This document shows, piece by piece, positions 41,698-51,130 of a DNA stretch of 64,000 nucleotides. Position numbers and translations under genes: made by a program. The notes under the pieces were generated by a model, which did not search any database, was not told where the DNA came from, and saw only the letters and a list, made by a program, of their open reading frames with translations. How positions within the stretch are numbered: position 1 is the stretch's first letter; each line of letters starts with the position of its first letter. This DNA is from CAZMZW01 sp964571135 (lineage in GTDB: Bacteria; Chloroflexota; Anaerolineae; Anaerolineales; Anaerolineaceae), in assembly GCA_964571135.1 (NCBI GenBank), contig CAZMZW010000004.1:1-64000 (forward strand), written 5' to 3'.

Positions 41698-43197
41698 TTA
41701 GATGGCAGTTTGCCCAACTGCATAATGCATAACTTCTTCTTCGGTAGTTTTTTTACCGATTAATTCAGTTACAACCGTGCCTTCATGCATCACTAAAATC
41801 CGGTCACACATCGCCAAGATTTCAGGTAATTCAGAAGAAACCATTAATACTGAAACACCTTGTTGAGCTAGATCATTTAATATTTTATAAATTTCGGATT
41901 TTGCTCCCACATCAATACCGCGGGTTGGTTCATCCACAATTAATATCTTTGGCTTAGTCATCAGCCATTTTGCTATAACGACACGCTGTTGATTTCCACC
42001 GCTTAAATATTTAGCCAACTGTTGAGCAGATGGGGTTTGGATGCTCAGTTGATCTATATATTGGTTGGCAAATGCCTTTTCTTTTTTTTGATTCAAGAAA
42101 ATTAAATTCGTTATTTTGGATATTGCAGACATACAAATATTATTTGCCACAGTCAAATCCAATACCAGCCCCTGTTCTTTCCTGTCTTCAGGTACTAAAC
42201 CAACACCACGTCCTATGCTTTCTAAAGGTGAATGCATTCCAACATCTTTTCCATCAATAAAAATCTGGCCAGATGTTCTTTTAAGGTCACCAAAAACTGC
42301 GCGTACAAGTTCTGTCCTTCCTGACCCTACAAGACCGGCTATTCCCAAAATTTCTCCGCGGAATAGCTTGAAAGAGATATTTTTCAAAATACCCTTTACA
42401 TTAAGATTATTAACTTCTAAAACCAAATCGCCAATTTTCACTTTGCTTTTTCGATACATTTCTTTGAGATCCCGCCCTATCATCATTTGAATAATTGATT
42501 TAATAGTAACCTCAGAGATCCTTTTATTACCTACAACAGACCCATCCCGCATAACCGTAATACAATCACAGATATGAAATACCTCTTCGATCCGATGAGA
42601 AATATATAGGATAGCAATATTTTTATCCCTCAGCTTACGAATAATCTCAAATAACGCGTTGGTCTCAATATCAGTCAGTGAGGAAGTAGGCTCATCAAAT
42701 ATCAATAACTTGGCATCCAATGAAATAGCACGTGCAATGGACACCATTTGTTTTTCAGCAACGGATAACATTCCTAGAGGAAAATCCGGATCGATATCTA
42801 TTCCTAATTCATTTAACCATTTTTTTGCCAAGCGGTTCATTTCGCGATAATCAATCAAACCAAATTTTGTTTTTGGCTGCCGCCCGACATAGATATTTTC
42901 AGCTACCGAAAGATTCTGCTCAAGATTTAATTCCTGATGAACCGGGACAATACCCAGATACAATGCGTAAGATGGGTCTTTGATTAATTCCTGTTTACCA
43001 TTAAATAATATTTCTCCACTGTTGGGTTGGTAAACCCCTGAAATGATCTTGATCAGGGTTGATTTCCCGGCACCGTTTTCACCAACCAGACCTTGTACTT
43101 CGCCTGGCATTAACTTCAAATCAACTTCATTCAGAGCGCGCACACCCGGAAAAAACTTGGTAATTTTTTTTACTTCAACAATTGGTTTTTTTTGCAT
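41698..43197 (-). CDS. Sugar ABC transporter ATPase (RbsA type)
   Basis: The 499-residue protein has two ABC domains. The first has Walker A GENGAGKSTLIK, LSVAEKQM in place of the classic signature and IFDEPTSSLT; the second has the degenerate Walker A GLVGSGRTELVRAVFG, LSGGNQQRVVIAKWL and ILIVDEPTRGIDVG. This asymmetry is typical of RbsA/XylG/MglA. GGAAAGG precedes the ATG. Confidence 0.94.
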   Translation of the reverse strand: MQKKPIVEVKKITKFFPGVRALNEVDLKLMPGEVQGLVGENGAGKSTLIKIISGVYQPNSGEILFNGKQELIKDPSYALYLGIVPVHQELNLEQNLSVAENIYVGRQPKTKFGLIDYREMNRLAKKWLNELGIDIDPDFPLGMLSVAEKQMVSIARAISLDAKLLIFDEPTSSLTDIETNALFEIIRKLRDKNIAILYISHRIEEVFHICDCITVMRDGSVVGNKRISEVTIKSIIQMMIGRDLKEMYRKSKVKIGDLVLEVNNLNVKGILKNISFKLFRGEILGIAGLVGSGRTELVRAVFGDLKRTSGQIFIDGKDVGMHSPLESIGRGVGLVPEDRKEQGLVLDLTVANNICMSAISKITNLIFLNQKKEKAFANQYIDQLSIQTPSAQQLAKYLSGGNQQRVVIAKWLMTKPKILIVDEPTRGIDVGAKSEIYKILNDLAQQGVSVLMVSSELPEILAMCDRILVMHEGTVVTELIGKKTTEEEVMHYAVGQTAI

Positions 43198-43239
43198 TGA
43201 ACTAACCTTTCCATTCTTGATTAAGAATTCTCTGTTTTT

Positions 43240-44283
43240 TCAAGGCTCAAGCAATACTTTCAATAAATCTTCCTTATTACCATACAACCTGTCAAACCAA
43301 TGGGCTCCTTCTTTCAAAGGCGCAGCCTTTTCCATGATCAGATCAACATTAATTAAACCTTGGGCAATAAAATCCAGACAAGCTGCGTATTCGCCATTAG
43401 AGGCACACGATCCACGAATGGTAATTTGCCGTGTGACAACACTTTGCAGCGGCAATAAAACCTCAGGAGTTATATTACCTATTAATGTTAGGTTGCCGCC
43501 CTTGCATAATGAAGCGAGCGCAGTTGCCATTGATTGTTCAGTTCCTACGACATCAAAAGCAATATTTGCGCCTTTTAGGTGGGTTAGATTGCTGATCTCT
43601 TTGGCCACCGATAAATCATCAGATCTAAGGCAATCATCTGCTCCGCATTTTTTGGCAAGTTCAAGCCGGTGGGGTTTCACATCCAATGCGATTACCTTGC
43701 CAACACCAGAGATTTTAAGTGTCTGGATGATCAGCAGGCCAATCATTCCCGAGCCAACGACCACGGCGGTGTCATTTAGCCTAATTGGGGTTAAATTAAC
43801 TGCGTGAAAAGCAATTGATAGTGGTTCCACCAGGGCTGCCTGTTGATAACTTACCTGATCTGGCAGGTGGTAAAGGATATGCTGGGGGACTGCGACAAAT
43901 TCAGCGAAGGCACCATTCTGGCAGTATTCTTTGACTGATACACCCAATACCTTGCGATTGTCACACAAATTAACCAAACCTTGTTTGCAGTATTCGCATT
44001 TTCCACAGTAAATTGTGGAATCAAAAGTAACTCGATCGCCAACTTTCCAACCTGTTACATCGGCTCCTGTTTCCACAATCTCACCGGATGCTTCGTGCCC
44101 CATGATGATTGGTGGGATGCGCCTTCCGGTGCTGCCATCATAGCCATGCACATCACTACCGCAAATGCCACAAGCTTTAACCTTGATCAATACCTCATCA
44201 GCACTAATTACAGGTATTGGGTAATCCAAGTATTCCAACTTTTTATATTCAGTCAGAACCAATGCTTTCATTTTATTATTCAT
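43240..44283 (-). CDS. Zinc-dependent alcohol dehydrogenase (MDR, polyol type)
   Basis: The 347-residue medium-chain dehydrogenase has catalytic-zinc residues in CGICGSDVHGYDG and GHEASGEIVETG, structural-zinc cysteines CGKCEYCKQGLVNLC and the NAD motif VVGSGMIGLLIIQ. It resembles sorbitol/threonine dehydrogenases. I start it at ATG 44283, one base after the stop of the upstream gene, because the further upstream extension would overlap that gene by 54 bases. Confidence 0.92.
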   Translation of the reverse strand: MNNKMKALVLTEYKKLEYLDYPIPVISADEVLIKVKACGICGSDVHGYDGSTGRRIPPIIMGHEASGEIVETGADVTGWKVGDRVTFDSTIYCGKCEYCKQGLVNLCDNRKVLGVSVKEYCQNGAFAEFVAVPQHILYHLPDQVSYQQAALVEPLSIAFHAVNLTPIRLNDTAVVVGSGMIGLLIIQTLKISGVGKVIALDVKPHRLELAKKCGADDCLRSDDLSVAKEISNLTHLKGANIAFDVVGTEQSMATALASLCKGGNLTLIGNITPEVLLPLQSVVTRQITIRGSCASNGEYAACLDFIAQGLINVDLIMEKAAPLKEGAHWFDRLYGNKEDLLKVLLEP

Positions 44284-44284
44284 A

Positions 44285-45445
44285 TTATTTTTCGATACCG
44301 CGAGAGCAAAAGGGTGAATAGGATAATCGTCCATCATAATCAGAACGATCTTTCTCTGCCTTTAGTGGAAATTTTATGGGAATTCGATCCCTTTGCGACC
44401 TATATACAGCCGTGAATATCTCCACAGATTTTCGAGCTTCTTCACCCATGACCATCGGTTCGCGATCTTCAAGAATTGATTTAATAAAATCTTCTATTTG
44501 AAGATGATGAAAATGGGTCATGATATCGTGCTGGTTGGCAAACAGACGGTCTTCCTCATTCCATTGTGAAAGCAGTTGTTCTTCACCGGGTATTGTCCAG
44601 ATATCATTGAGGGGCGGATCAACCTTTGAAGTAACTCCAGCGATGAAAGGCGACCCTCCTTCCACCTGGGCTCCAATTGAGGCGCCATTCGAACCATGCA
44701 CATGAATTTTTCCATAGAATCCGGGTTTTTGAGAATTGGAAACAAAAAATTGACCTATCGCCCCATTCTTAAAGCGTATCACTGCCACAGCTGTATCTTC
44801 CACTTCTACAGTTGGATGATTAAAATTATCCCAATAGCCGTACAATTCATCAATTGGTCCCATCAACCATTGCAAAAGATCCAATTGATGAATGGTTTGA
44901 TTGACCATTACACCGCCACCTTCGGTTTTCCATTTTCCCCGCCAATTATCCATTTCGTAATACTCTTTGCTGCGCCATCCCATCACAATCATAAAACCGA
45001 TAATAGGTTTCCCGATCCTGCCTTCTTGAATCGCTTTCTGCATTCGCAATATTGGAGGGTATAAACGACGTTGACTGATCATTCCCAGTTTGACTTTTTT
45101 TGCGCGGCAAGCCTCAATCGCTTTATCACAATCTTGTAAATCAGAAGCCAGCGGCTTTTCTGTGAGTACATGCACTCCCAAATCAGCTGCCTGGGTAATA
45201 AACTGAACATGAAGTGGATGAGGTGTACAAACGGAAATCATCTCAATCCCCTCATCCAAAACCATCTTTCGAAAATCTGAGTATGCTTTAACGTTGTATT
45301 CTTTTCGGTATGCTTCAGTACGGTCAATTGATACATCACAAACTGCCACAAATTCAGAATCAGGAAGACTCTGCAACGAACGGGCATGAGTATGTCCCAC
45401 TTTTCCACAACCCACAACTGCAGTTCGAATTTTTTTAGTGCCCAA
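44285..45445 (-). CDS. Gfo/Idh/MocA family oxidoreductase
   Basis: The 386-residue protein has the N-terminal VVGCGKVGHTHARSL motif, TEKPLASD with the signature Lys, and GGGVMVNQTIHQLDLLQWLM in the second domain. It is distant from the homologue at 29505. The start is TTG with AGGAT upstream. Likely oxidises a sugar or polyol brought in by the transporter. Confidence 0.92.
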   Translation of the reverse strand: MGTKKIRTAVVGCGKVGHTHARSLQSLPDSEFVAVCDVSIDRTEAYRKEYNVKAYSDFRKMVLDEGIEMISVCTPHPLHVQFITQAADLGVHVLTEKPLASDLQDCDKAIEACRAKKVKLGMISQRRLYPPILRMQKAIQEGRIGKPIIGFMIVMGWRSKEYYEMDNWRGKWKTEGGGVMVNQTIHQLDLLQWLMGPIDELYGYWDNFNHPTVEVEDTAVAVIRFKNGAIGQFFVSNSQKPGFYGKIHVHGSNGASIGAQVEGGSPFIAGVTSKVDPPLNDIWTIPGEEQLLSQWNEEDRLFANQHDIMTHFHHLQIEDFIKSILEDREPMVMGEEARKSVEIFTAVYRSQRDRIPIKFPLKAEKDRSDYDGRLSYSPFCSRGIEK

Positions 45446-45472
45446 GTAATATCCTTTTTAAATTGGGTGAAC

Positions 45473-46477
45473 TTATTCTTTTTTTGTTAGAAATAAATTT
45501 CTTCTCAAGCGCGGAAAATTATATTTTAATCCTGGGAATAACTGTAAACCTTCTTCTTTTACTTCGGTGTTGAACATGCTGGTGATGGTCTTATATTCTT
45601 TAGGGGTTAATTTGATATCGGCTGCCTTGGCAGAATCTTTCAACTGATCGACTGAACTGACTCCTATGATCGGAGCAGTGACCGCAGGTGAATAACCCAC
45701 CCATGCAACCGCCAATTCTGCAGGTTGCACCCCTTTTATTTCTGCAAATCCCACAAACTGTTCGATGCTATCACTGTGCTGAGTGAACCAGGTGATCACC
45801 CGCGAATCCGTTGTCCCCCGTGAACTTTCGGCAAATGGTTTTCCCTGGCGGAATTTGCCCGATAGCAAACCTACAGCCAGGGGCCGATAAGCCATTATTG
45901 CAATCCCCTCAGCCATAGCTTGGGGCAGGATTTCAACTTCTATACCTCTTTCGAATAAGTTATAGGCTACCTGGTTGCAAACCAACTTGGGCCAGCCATT
46001 TTCAGCCGCAACCGCATTAGCAGAAGCCAGCAGCCACGCAGGGAAATTGCAGCAGCCTACATACTTGGCTTTGCCAACTTTTACTACCTCGTTCAAACCG
46101 GCCATCATCTCTTTTACTACCATTCCAGGAACCGGCCAATGAATCATATAAAGGTCAACGTAGTCCATTTGCAGACGTCTAAGGCTTTCATCGATGCTTT
46201 CGGTAATACTTTTTTGATCGAGCCCCTTTAACACCTTAGTTGCAATAAAAAATTCGTCCCGATGGCCTTGTAATGCTTTGCCCAGATATTCTTCACACGC
46301 TCCATTGGAATACATGGATGCGGTATCAATAAAATTGATTCCTAACTCTAATGCAGTCCTCACAATCATTTCGGATTGTGGGTAATCACATTTATCAGCG
46401 AACATCATCGTTCCTAAACACAATTTGGAAATCTTTTTAGGGGAATCGGCAAAGCGAGTGTAGTTCACAATATTCAC
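45473..46477 (-). CDS. Aldo/keto reductase
   Basis: The 334-residue TIM-barrel protein has the tetrad: Asp and Tyr in DTASMYSNGACEEYLG, Lys in IATKVLKG and His in YMIHWPVP. First gene of the minus-strand catabolic operon; the start is GTG, with a weak ribosome site. It is preceded by the promoter/operator at 46501-46553. Confidence 0.92.
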   Translation of the reverse strand: MNIVNYTRFADSPKKISKLCLGTMMFADKCDYPQSEMIVRTALELGINFIDTASMYSNGACEEYLGKALQGHRDEFFIATKVLKGLDQKSITESIDESLRRLQMDYVDLYMIHWPVPGMVVKEMMAGLNEVVKVGKAKYVGCCNFPAWLLASANAVAAENGWPKLVCNQVAYNLFERGIEVEILPQAMAEGIAIMAYRPLAVGLLSGKFRQGKPFAESSRGTTDSRVITWFTQHSDSIEQFVGFAEIKGVQPAELAVAWVGYSPAVTAPIIGVSSVDQLKDSAKAADIKLTPKEYKTITSMFNTEVKEEGLQLFPGLKYNFPRLRRNLFLTKKE

Positions 46478-46500
46478 CTATTTAATTTGCTCTTATGGCG

Positions 46501-46553
46501 AAACGTTTAGCGAATAGTTTTTCTATTCTACAAGAAGTTTTACAATCTGTCAA
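46501..46553 (-). promoter_or_regulatory. Promoter and LacI-type operator of the catabolic operon
   Basis: On the minus strand TTGACA (46548-46553), 17 bases, TAGAAT (46525-46530). Downstream of the expected start (about 46518) lies the palindrome AAACGTTT (46501-46508), centred near +13. A bound repressor would block elongation or initiation. Confidence 0.75.
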
Positions 46554-46679
46554 TACGCGGTTTATATAAGAAACCTTCCGTTGATTATTTTATTGAAAAA
46601 CAGGTAAAAATTAGCGGAATTATGACGTTTGAATTGATTATTTGGATAATTATTCTATAATAGGCACCCCAAGAAATTC

Positions 46680-46733
46680 TTGACTTTGGTAATAGATTTG
46701 AGTAATATTAAAGAAAGCTTTATCTAAACGTTT
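46680..46733 (+). promoter_or_regulatory. Promoter and LacI-type operator upstream of the small gene and regulator
   Basis: TTGACT (46680-46685), 17 bases, TAATAT (46703-46708), with AAACGTTT at 46726-46733, centred near +14 from the expected start. This mirrors the divergent promoter at 46501-46553 and suggests autoregulation of the LacI-type gene. Confidence 0.7.
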
Positions 46734-46760
46734 TTCTGAAAACAAGATGGGTGACCTGTG

Positions 46761-47021
46761 ATGGATATTCCAAAACTGGGTGCTATTAAAATCAAGTATG
46801 AACCTTATGGTGTAACCCTGTCAGACATGCTTCCTTACCTTAAAAAGGTATCCGATAAAAAACGCTTGGTTCTATGGGGTAATTTTAATGAGCAGGACCT
46901 AATATTCATTAAACAAAACCTTTCTGCGAAGAATCTTTGCCTTCAAATGAGTGTGGATTTTGTCCAAAGAGCTAGATCCGCAATGGAACTTGTCAATTCC
47001 ATCTGGAATGGTGGCAATTAA
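46761..47021 (+). CDS. Small protein of unknown function in the regulator transcript
   Basis: An 86-residue protein with mixed charged and hydrophobic residues (YEPYGVTLSDMLPYLKKVSD, KRLVLWGNFNEQDLIF), no signal peptide, no TM helix and no motif I recognise. It starts at ATG 46761, just after a GGGTGA site, and is 52 bases upstream of the LacI-type gene on the same promoter. Placement and normal amino-acid composition favour a real gene. Confidence 0.6.
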   Translation: MDIPKLGAIKIKYEPYGVTLSDMLPYLKKVSDKKRLVLWGNFNEQDLIFIKQNLSAKNLCLQMSVDFVQRARSAMELVNSIWNGGN

Positions 47022-47073
47022 TTATCAGGTAGCTTAATAGTGTATTAATTTTTTTTAAAATTCGGATAATAAG

Positions 47074-48081
47074 ATGAAAAATAATCGAACAACAGTCCAT
47101 GATGTAGCAAGGTTAGCTGGCGTGTCCATTTCAACGGTCTCAATTGTTGTCAATAATAAAGATAAATACATCAGTCCGGATCTACGTAGGAAAGTGGAAG
47201 ATGCCGTTATAACTTTGAATTACCAGCCGAACCTGGTAGCCCGCAGCCTGAAAATCCAACAGACCAAATCAATCGGTCTTATTGTCACCAATATAACCAG
47301 CCCGATCATACCCTCCCTGGTACGAACCATTCAAAAACTCGCCCAACAGAAAGGCTATGACACGTTTATTGTTTCTTCGGAAGAGAATGCCATGATACAA
47401 GATGCAGCTATCCGAAATATGCTCTCAAAACGCGTGGATGGGATCATCATCTGTCCAACGATTTCTGATGATTATAATTTAATCCAAAATGCGATTTCAT
47501 CCATACCAGTCGTTTCAGTTGAACGGCAGCTGCCTAAAACCAGCAGCGTTTTCACCAATAATAAAGAAACAGCCTATGGTATCGCCTCTCATCTGATTGG
47601 ACATGGATATCAGAGAATCGGTATGATTGCTATGCAGGTCTTTGGTTCCAACACCCACGACCGTATTGAAGGTTATCAAAAGGCATTAATCGACAACCAA
47701 ATGCTTCATCCCAATTTGGTGCGAGAAACAGATTTTGTAGGTCTATCCGCTTACGAAGCAGCCATTGATCTTATTCAAACCCAGAAAATTGACGCCATCA
47801 TGACAGCAAGCCAATCGATAACCCTGGGTGCTTATAAAGCCATCAAGAAATTAGGAATGAAGATCCCGGATGACGTGGCCGTATTTGGATATGATGATTT
47901 GCCTTGGATGGAAGTCGTTTATCCCACTGTTTCAACCACACGACAGCCGATCGAAGGAATTGCCACAAAAGCGTTTGAAATCTTGTTTGAAGAGTTGGAA
48001 AGCGGCGAGAAATCCAACCAATCGTACTGTTTAGATACTGAACTGATCATCCGGGCATCCTGTGGCTGCAAGCAGGCATGA
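47074..48081 (+). CDS. LacI-family transcriptional regulator
   Basis: The 335-residue protein has the N-terminal HTH (TVHDVARLAGVSISTVSIVV) and hinge LVARSLK, then a sugar-binding domain with a C-terminus IIRASCGC. LacI-family operators are typically palindromes with a central CG, as in AAACGTTT at 46501, 46726 and 29420. It sits between the divergent catabolic operon and 6-phosphogluconate dehydrogenase. A CATGAAC-AGGG-GTTCATG hairpin overlaps its stop codon at 48077-48094. Confidence 0.94.
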   Translation: MKNNRTTVHDVARLAGVSISTVSIVVNNKDKYISPDLRRKVEDAVITLNYQPNLVARSLKIQQTKSIGLIVTNITSPIIPSLVRTIQKLAQQKGYDTFIVSSEENAMIQDAAIRNMLSKRVDGIIICPTISDDYNLIQNAISSIPVVSVERQLPKTSSVFTNNKETAYGIASHLIGHGYQRIGMIAMQVFGSNTHDRIEGYQKALIDNQMLHPNLVRETDFVGLSAYEAAIDLIQTQKIDAIMTASQSITLGAYKAIKKLGMKIPDDVAVFGYDDLPWMEVVYPTVSTTRQPIEGIATKAFEILFEELESGEKSNQSYCLDTELIIRASCGCKQA

Positions 48082-48195
48082 ACAGGGGTTCATGATACCC
48101 AAATCTAGTAATGAGTGATATTGGGATTAGGGTACGTCTTGTTTTGGTTTAAAATGGTGAGTTAAACTGCAAATTATAAAAACTGGGAGCAAAAA

Positions 48196-49668
48196 GTGAA
48201 TCAGAAAGCAGAAATCGGTTTGATTGGTTTGGCTGTGATGGGTCAAAACCTGGTTCTAAACATGGATGAACATGGTTTTTCCGTAGTTATATTTAATCGC
48301 ACAGTAGCTAAAGTAGATGAATTTCTACTTGCAGGCGCAAAAGGCACCAAGGTTATTGGCGCACAGTCATTAGGAGAATTTGTTGGTTTGCTTAAGAAAC
48401 CGCGGAAGATCATGTTAATGGTAAAGGCGGGGCAACCTGTTGATGAATATATCGAACTGCTTATACCCCTTTTGGAGCGCGGAGATATCATCATTGATGG
48501 CGGAAATTCCAATTATGAGGATACTATTCGGCGGACTGGCTATGTGGAATCCAAAGGACTGCTTTTCATCGGTACAGGTGTCTCCGGCGGCGAGGAAGGT
48601 GCGCGGCATGGTCCATCGATCATGCCTGGTGGTTCTCCGGATGCCTGGCAGTATGTGAAATCCATCTTCCAAAGCATTGCCGCCAAGGTGGCTGGTGACA
48701 AGCCGGGCGAACCAGCAGTTCCTTGTTGCGACTGGGTAGGTGAAAATGGTGCCGGGCATTTTGTAAAAATGGTTCATAACGGTATTGAATATGGCGATAT
48801 GCAATTAATATGTGAAGCCTACCACTTAATGAAAGAGGCGGTTGGTTTAACGACTGACGAAATGCATGAAGTTTTCGCGCAATGGAATACGGGCAAGCTT
48901 GATTCCTACCTGATTCAGATCACGGCTGATATTTTGGCTTTTAAAGACAGCGATGGAACACCATTATTGGATAAAATCCTGGATACCGCCGGACAAAAAG
49001 GCACAGGCAAGTGGACTGGTATTTCAGCCTTGGAAATGGGCATTCCGCTCACAATGATTGTTGAAGCCGTTCTAGGACGATCGCTATCTGCATTGAAGGA
49101 GGAGCGTTTGGCTGCCTCACATTTTCTCTCTGGTCCCAAAACCGCTTTTGATGGTAATAGAAAAGAGTTTATTAATGATCTGCAGGATGCCGTCTATGCC
49201 TCCAAGATAATCTCCTATACTCAGGGGTATATGTTGATGCATGCTGCTGCACAAGAGTACCGGTGGAACCTTAACTACGGTGGTGTTGCGTTGATGTGGC
49301 GCGGCGGATGTATTATTCGCTCAATTTTCCTTGGAAAAATCAAAGAAGCTTTTCATAAAAATCCCAATCTAAACAACCTGTTGCTGGATCCTTATTTTAA
49401 AGGTCAAATTGAATCAGCCCAACCCGCATGGCGGCGCGTCGTAGCTACAGCAACTCAAATGGGAATTCCAATTCCAGCCATGTCCAGCGCATTGACTTTT
49501 TTTGATGGATATCGCCGTGATTGGCTTCCTGCAAACTTGCTCCAGGCACAGCGCGATTATTTTGGCGCGCATACCTATGAGCGCGTGGACAAACCTCGCG
49601 GTCAGTTCTTCCATACAGACTGGACAGGTCACGGTGGAAATGTAACTTCAAATCCATACCAGGCTTAG
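48196..49668 (+). CDS. gnd: 6-phosphogluconate dehydrogenase, decarboxylating
   Basis: The 490-residue protein has the NADP fold LIGLAVMGQNLVLNM, GGNSNYEDTIRR, GVSGGEEGARHGPSIMPGG and KMVHNGIEYGDMQLICEAY, the hallmarks of the long (homodimeric) Gnd. It oxidises 6-phosphogluconate to ribulose-5-phosphate and CO2. The start is GTG behind GGGAGC. 68 bases upstream of a PfkB-type kinase. Confidence 0.95.
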   Translation: MNQKAEIGLIGLAVMGQNLVLNMDEHGFSVVIFNRTVAKVDEFLLAGAKGTKVIGAQSLGEFVGLLKKPRKIMLMVKAGQPVDEYIELLIPLLERGDIIIDGGNSNYEDTIRRTGYVESKGLLFIGTGVSGGEEGARHGPSIMPGGSPDAWQYVKSIFQSIAAKVAGDKPGEPAVPCCDWVGENGAGHFVKMVHNGIEYGDMQLICEAYHLMKEAVGLTTDEMHEVFAQWNTGKLDSYLIQITADILAFKDSDGTPLLDKILDTAGQKGTGKWTGISALEMGIPLTMIVEAVLGRSLSALKEERLAASHFLSGPKTAFDGNRKEFINDLQDAVYASKIISYTQGYMLMHAAAQEYRWNLNYGGVALMWRGGCIIRSIFLGKIKEAFHKNPNLNNLLLDPYFKGQIESAQPAWRRVVATATQMGIPIPAMSSALTFFDGYRRDWLPANLLQAQRDYFGAHTYERVDKPRGQFFHTDWTGHGGNVTSNPYQA

Positions 49669-49741
49669 CGATAAGGCGATATTGAGGGATTTCGAATAAA
49701 TCTTGCGCGTGTATTTATTTTCGGTCTAAAGGAGTATGAAA

Positions 49742-50824
49742 ATGAAGAGCGGTCTGAATATACAACCGGAAGGTGTGCTCGACTTCATTGCATTAGGTGC
49801 TCTAAATCATCGCGTGGATCCCGGGATCATACCGTTCCGCAAAGCAACGGAGTGGAATGTTCATCCCAGCGGGGGTGAATATAACGTCGCTGCCAATTTA
49901 TCGGATTGCTTTCATCTAAAAACCGGGATCGTTTCTGCAATGGTTGATTATCCGATCGGTGACCTTATCGCTGAACGGGTGAGGGCGATGGGTATCAAAC
50001 CGTTCTACAAATATTTCAAACATAATGGGGTGAATGGTCCCAATATGGCAACCATTTATAGCGATCGCGGTCAAGGTGTTCGCGCACCGATAGTATTTTA
50101 CAATCGAGCCAACGAAGCTGCAGCTCAACTTAAACCTGGCGATTTTAATTGGAAGGAAATCCTGGCTGGTGGAGTCCGTTGGTTCCATAGTGGCGGTATC
50201 TTTGCCTCACTTTCAGAAACGACTGGAGAAGTGATCATCGAAGGCATGCGTGCAGCCAAGTCAGCTGGTGCAGTGATATCCTTTGATCTGAATTATCGCG
50301 GAAAACTATGGAATATATGGGGAGGGCAAGAGCGGGCTCAATCTGTCATTGGACGCATTATGGATCATGTTGATGTTCTCGTTGGCAATGAAGAAGATCT
50401 TCAATTGGGACTCGGTATCCCTGGTCCAAAAATTGAAGCGAAATCCAAGCTTGATCCATCTACGTTTATCGGAATGATAGACAGGGTCAATAAAAAATTT
50501 CCGCAGGTAAAAGTGATTGTGACAACCTTAAGAGAAGTTCACTCAACAAACCGACATAGTTGGGGTGCTGTCGCCTGGATGGATCATCAGGTGTATATTT
50601 CACCAACTTGTGAGCTTGATATTTATGACCGCGTGGGGGGCGGGGATGGTTTCGCTGCTGGCTTTTTCTATGGCTTGTTGGCCAATGAAGAACCAGACGT
50701 AGCATTACGGTTAGGTTGGGCGCATGGCGCTCTCATCACTACAACCCCGGGTGATACGACTATGGTAACCATGGAACAAGTTAAAGCGTTTGCACAGGGT
50801 GGATCAGCGCGTATTCAACGTTAA
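49742..50824 (+). CDS. PfkB-family kinase, 2-keto-3-deoxygluconate kinase-like
   Basis: The 360-residue protein has N-terminal NVAANLSDCFHLKTGIVSAM and the C-terminal PfkB signature DRVGGGDGFAAGFFYGLL with the catalytic Asp. General similarity is to KDG kinases (KdgK), but other sugar acids or ketoses are possible. ATG 49742 is preferred over 49736 because GGAG lies seven bases ahead. With gnd it would send sugar acids into the pentose-phosphate or Entner-Doudoroff route. Confidence 0.85.
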   Translation: MKSGLNIQPEGVLDFIALGALNHRVDPGIIPFRKATEWNVHPSGGEYNVAANLSDCFHLKTGIVSAMVDYPIGDLIAERVRAMGIKPFYKYFKHNGVNGPNMATIYSDRGQGVRAPIVFYNRANEAAAQLKPGDFNWKEILAGGVRWFHSGGIFASLSETTGEVIIEGMRAAKSAGAVISFDLNYRGKLWNIWGGQERAQSVIGRIMDHVDVLVGNEEDLQLGLGIPGPKIEAKSKLDPSTFIGMIDRVNKKFPQVKVIVTTLREVHSTNRHSWGAVAWMDHQVYISPTCELDIYDRVGGGDGFAAGFFYGLLANEEPDVALRLGWAHGALITTTPGDTTMVTMEQVKAFAQGGSARIQR

Positions 50825-51009
50825 TCCTCCTCTGTAAGGCTTGAAGAGGGATTTCGAGGAATTCTGGTTTTCGGGTACTTATGCATTTTTTTGTTTTTCT
50901 GTCGATTGCGACAACCCCGTTCAATGGTATGTAAACCAACGAAAGAAGGCCAGAAAAGTTAAGCCATTCTTGCGCTTATAATAGAACCTTTCTTCAATCT
51001 GATAACTTC

Positions 51010-51038
51010 TTGACGGTTCAACTCCAGTAGAGTATATT
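51010..51038 (+). promoter_or_regulatory. Promoter of tRNA-Arg
   Basis: TTGACG (51010-51015), 17 bases, TATATT (51033-51038); the expected start is a few bases before the mature tRNA at 51049. Confidence 0.75.
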
Positions 51039-51048
51039 ATCTGCACAT

Positions 51049-51122
51049 GCCTCCGTAGCGCAATTGGACAGAGCGTTTGCTTGCGGAGCAAAAGGTTGCG
51101 CGTTCAAATCGCGCCGGGGGCA
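51049..51122 (+). tRNA. tRNA-Arg (anticodon GCG)
   Basis: A 74-nt cloverleaf: acceptor GCCTCCG with CGGGGGC, a D-arm with AGCGCAATTGGACAGAGCG, anticodon stem TTTGC/GCAAA with loop TTGCGGA (anticodon GCG, reads CGC), and T-arm GCGCG-TTCAAAT-CGCGC. CCA is not encoded. The GCG anticodon, instead of the usual inosine-modified ACG, is less common in bacteria. Confidence 0.94.
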
Positions 51123-51130
51123 CAATGGGA

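Noticed and set aside
44284..44337. Longer N-terminus of the zinc dehydrogenase
   Set aside because: Would overlap the upstream gene by 54 bases; the family begins at about the ATG at 44283.
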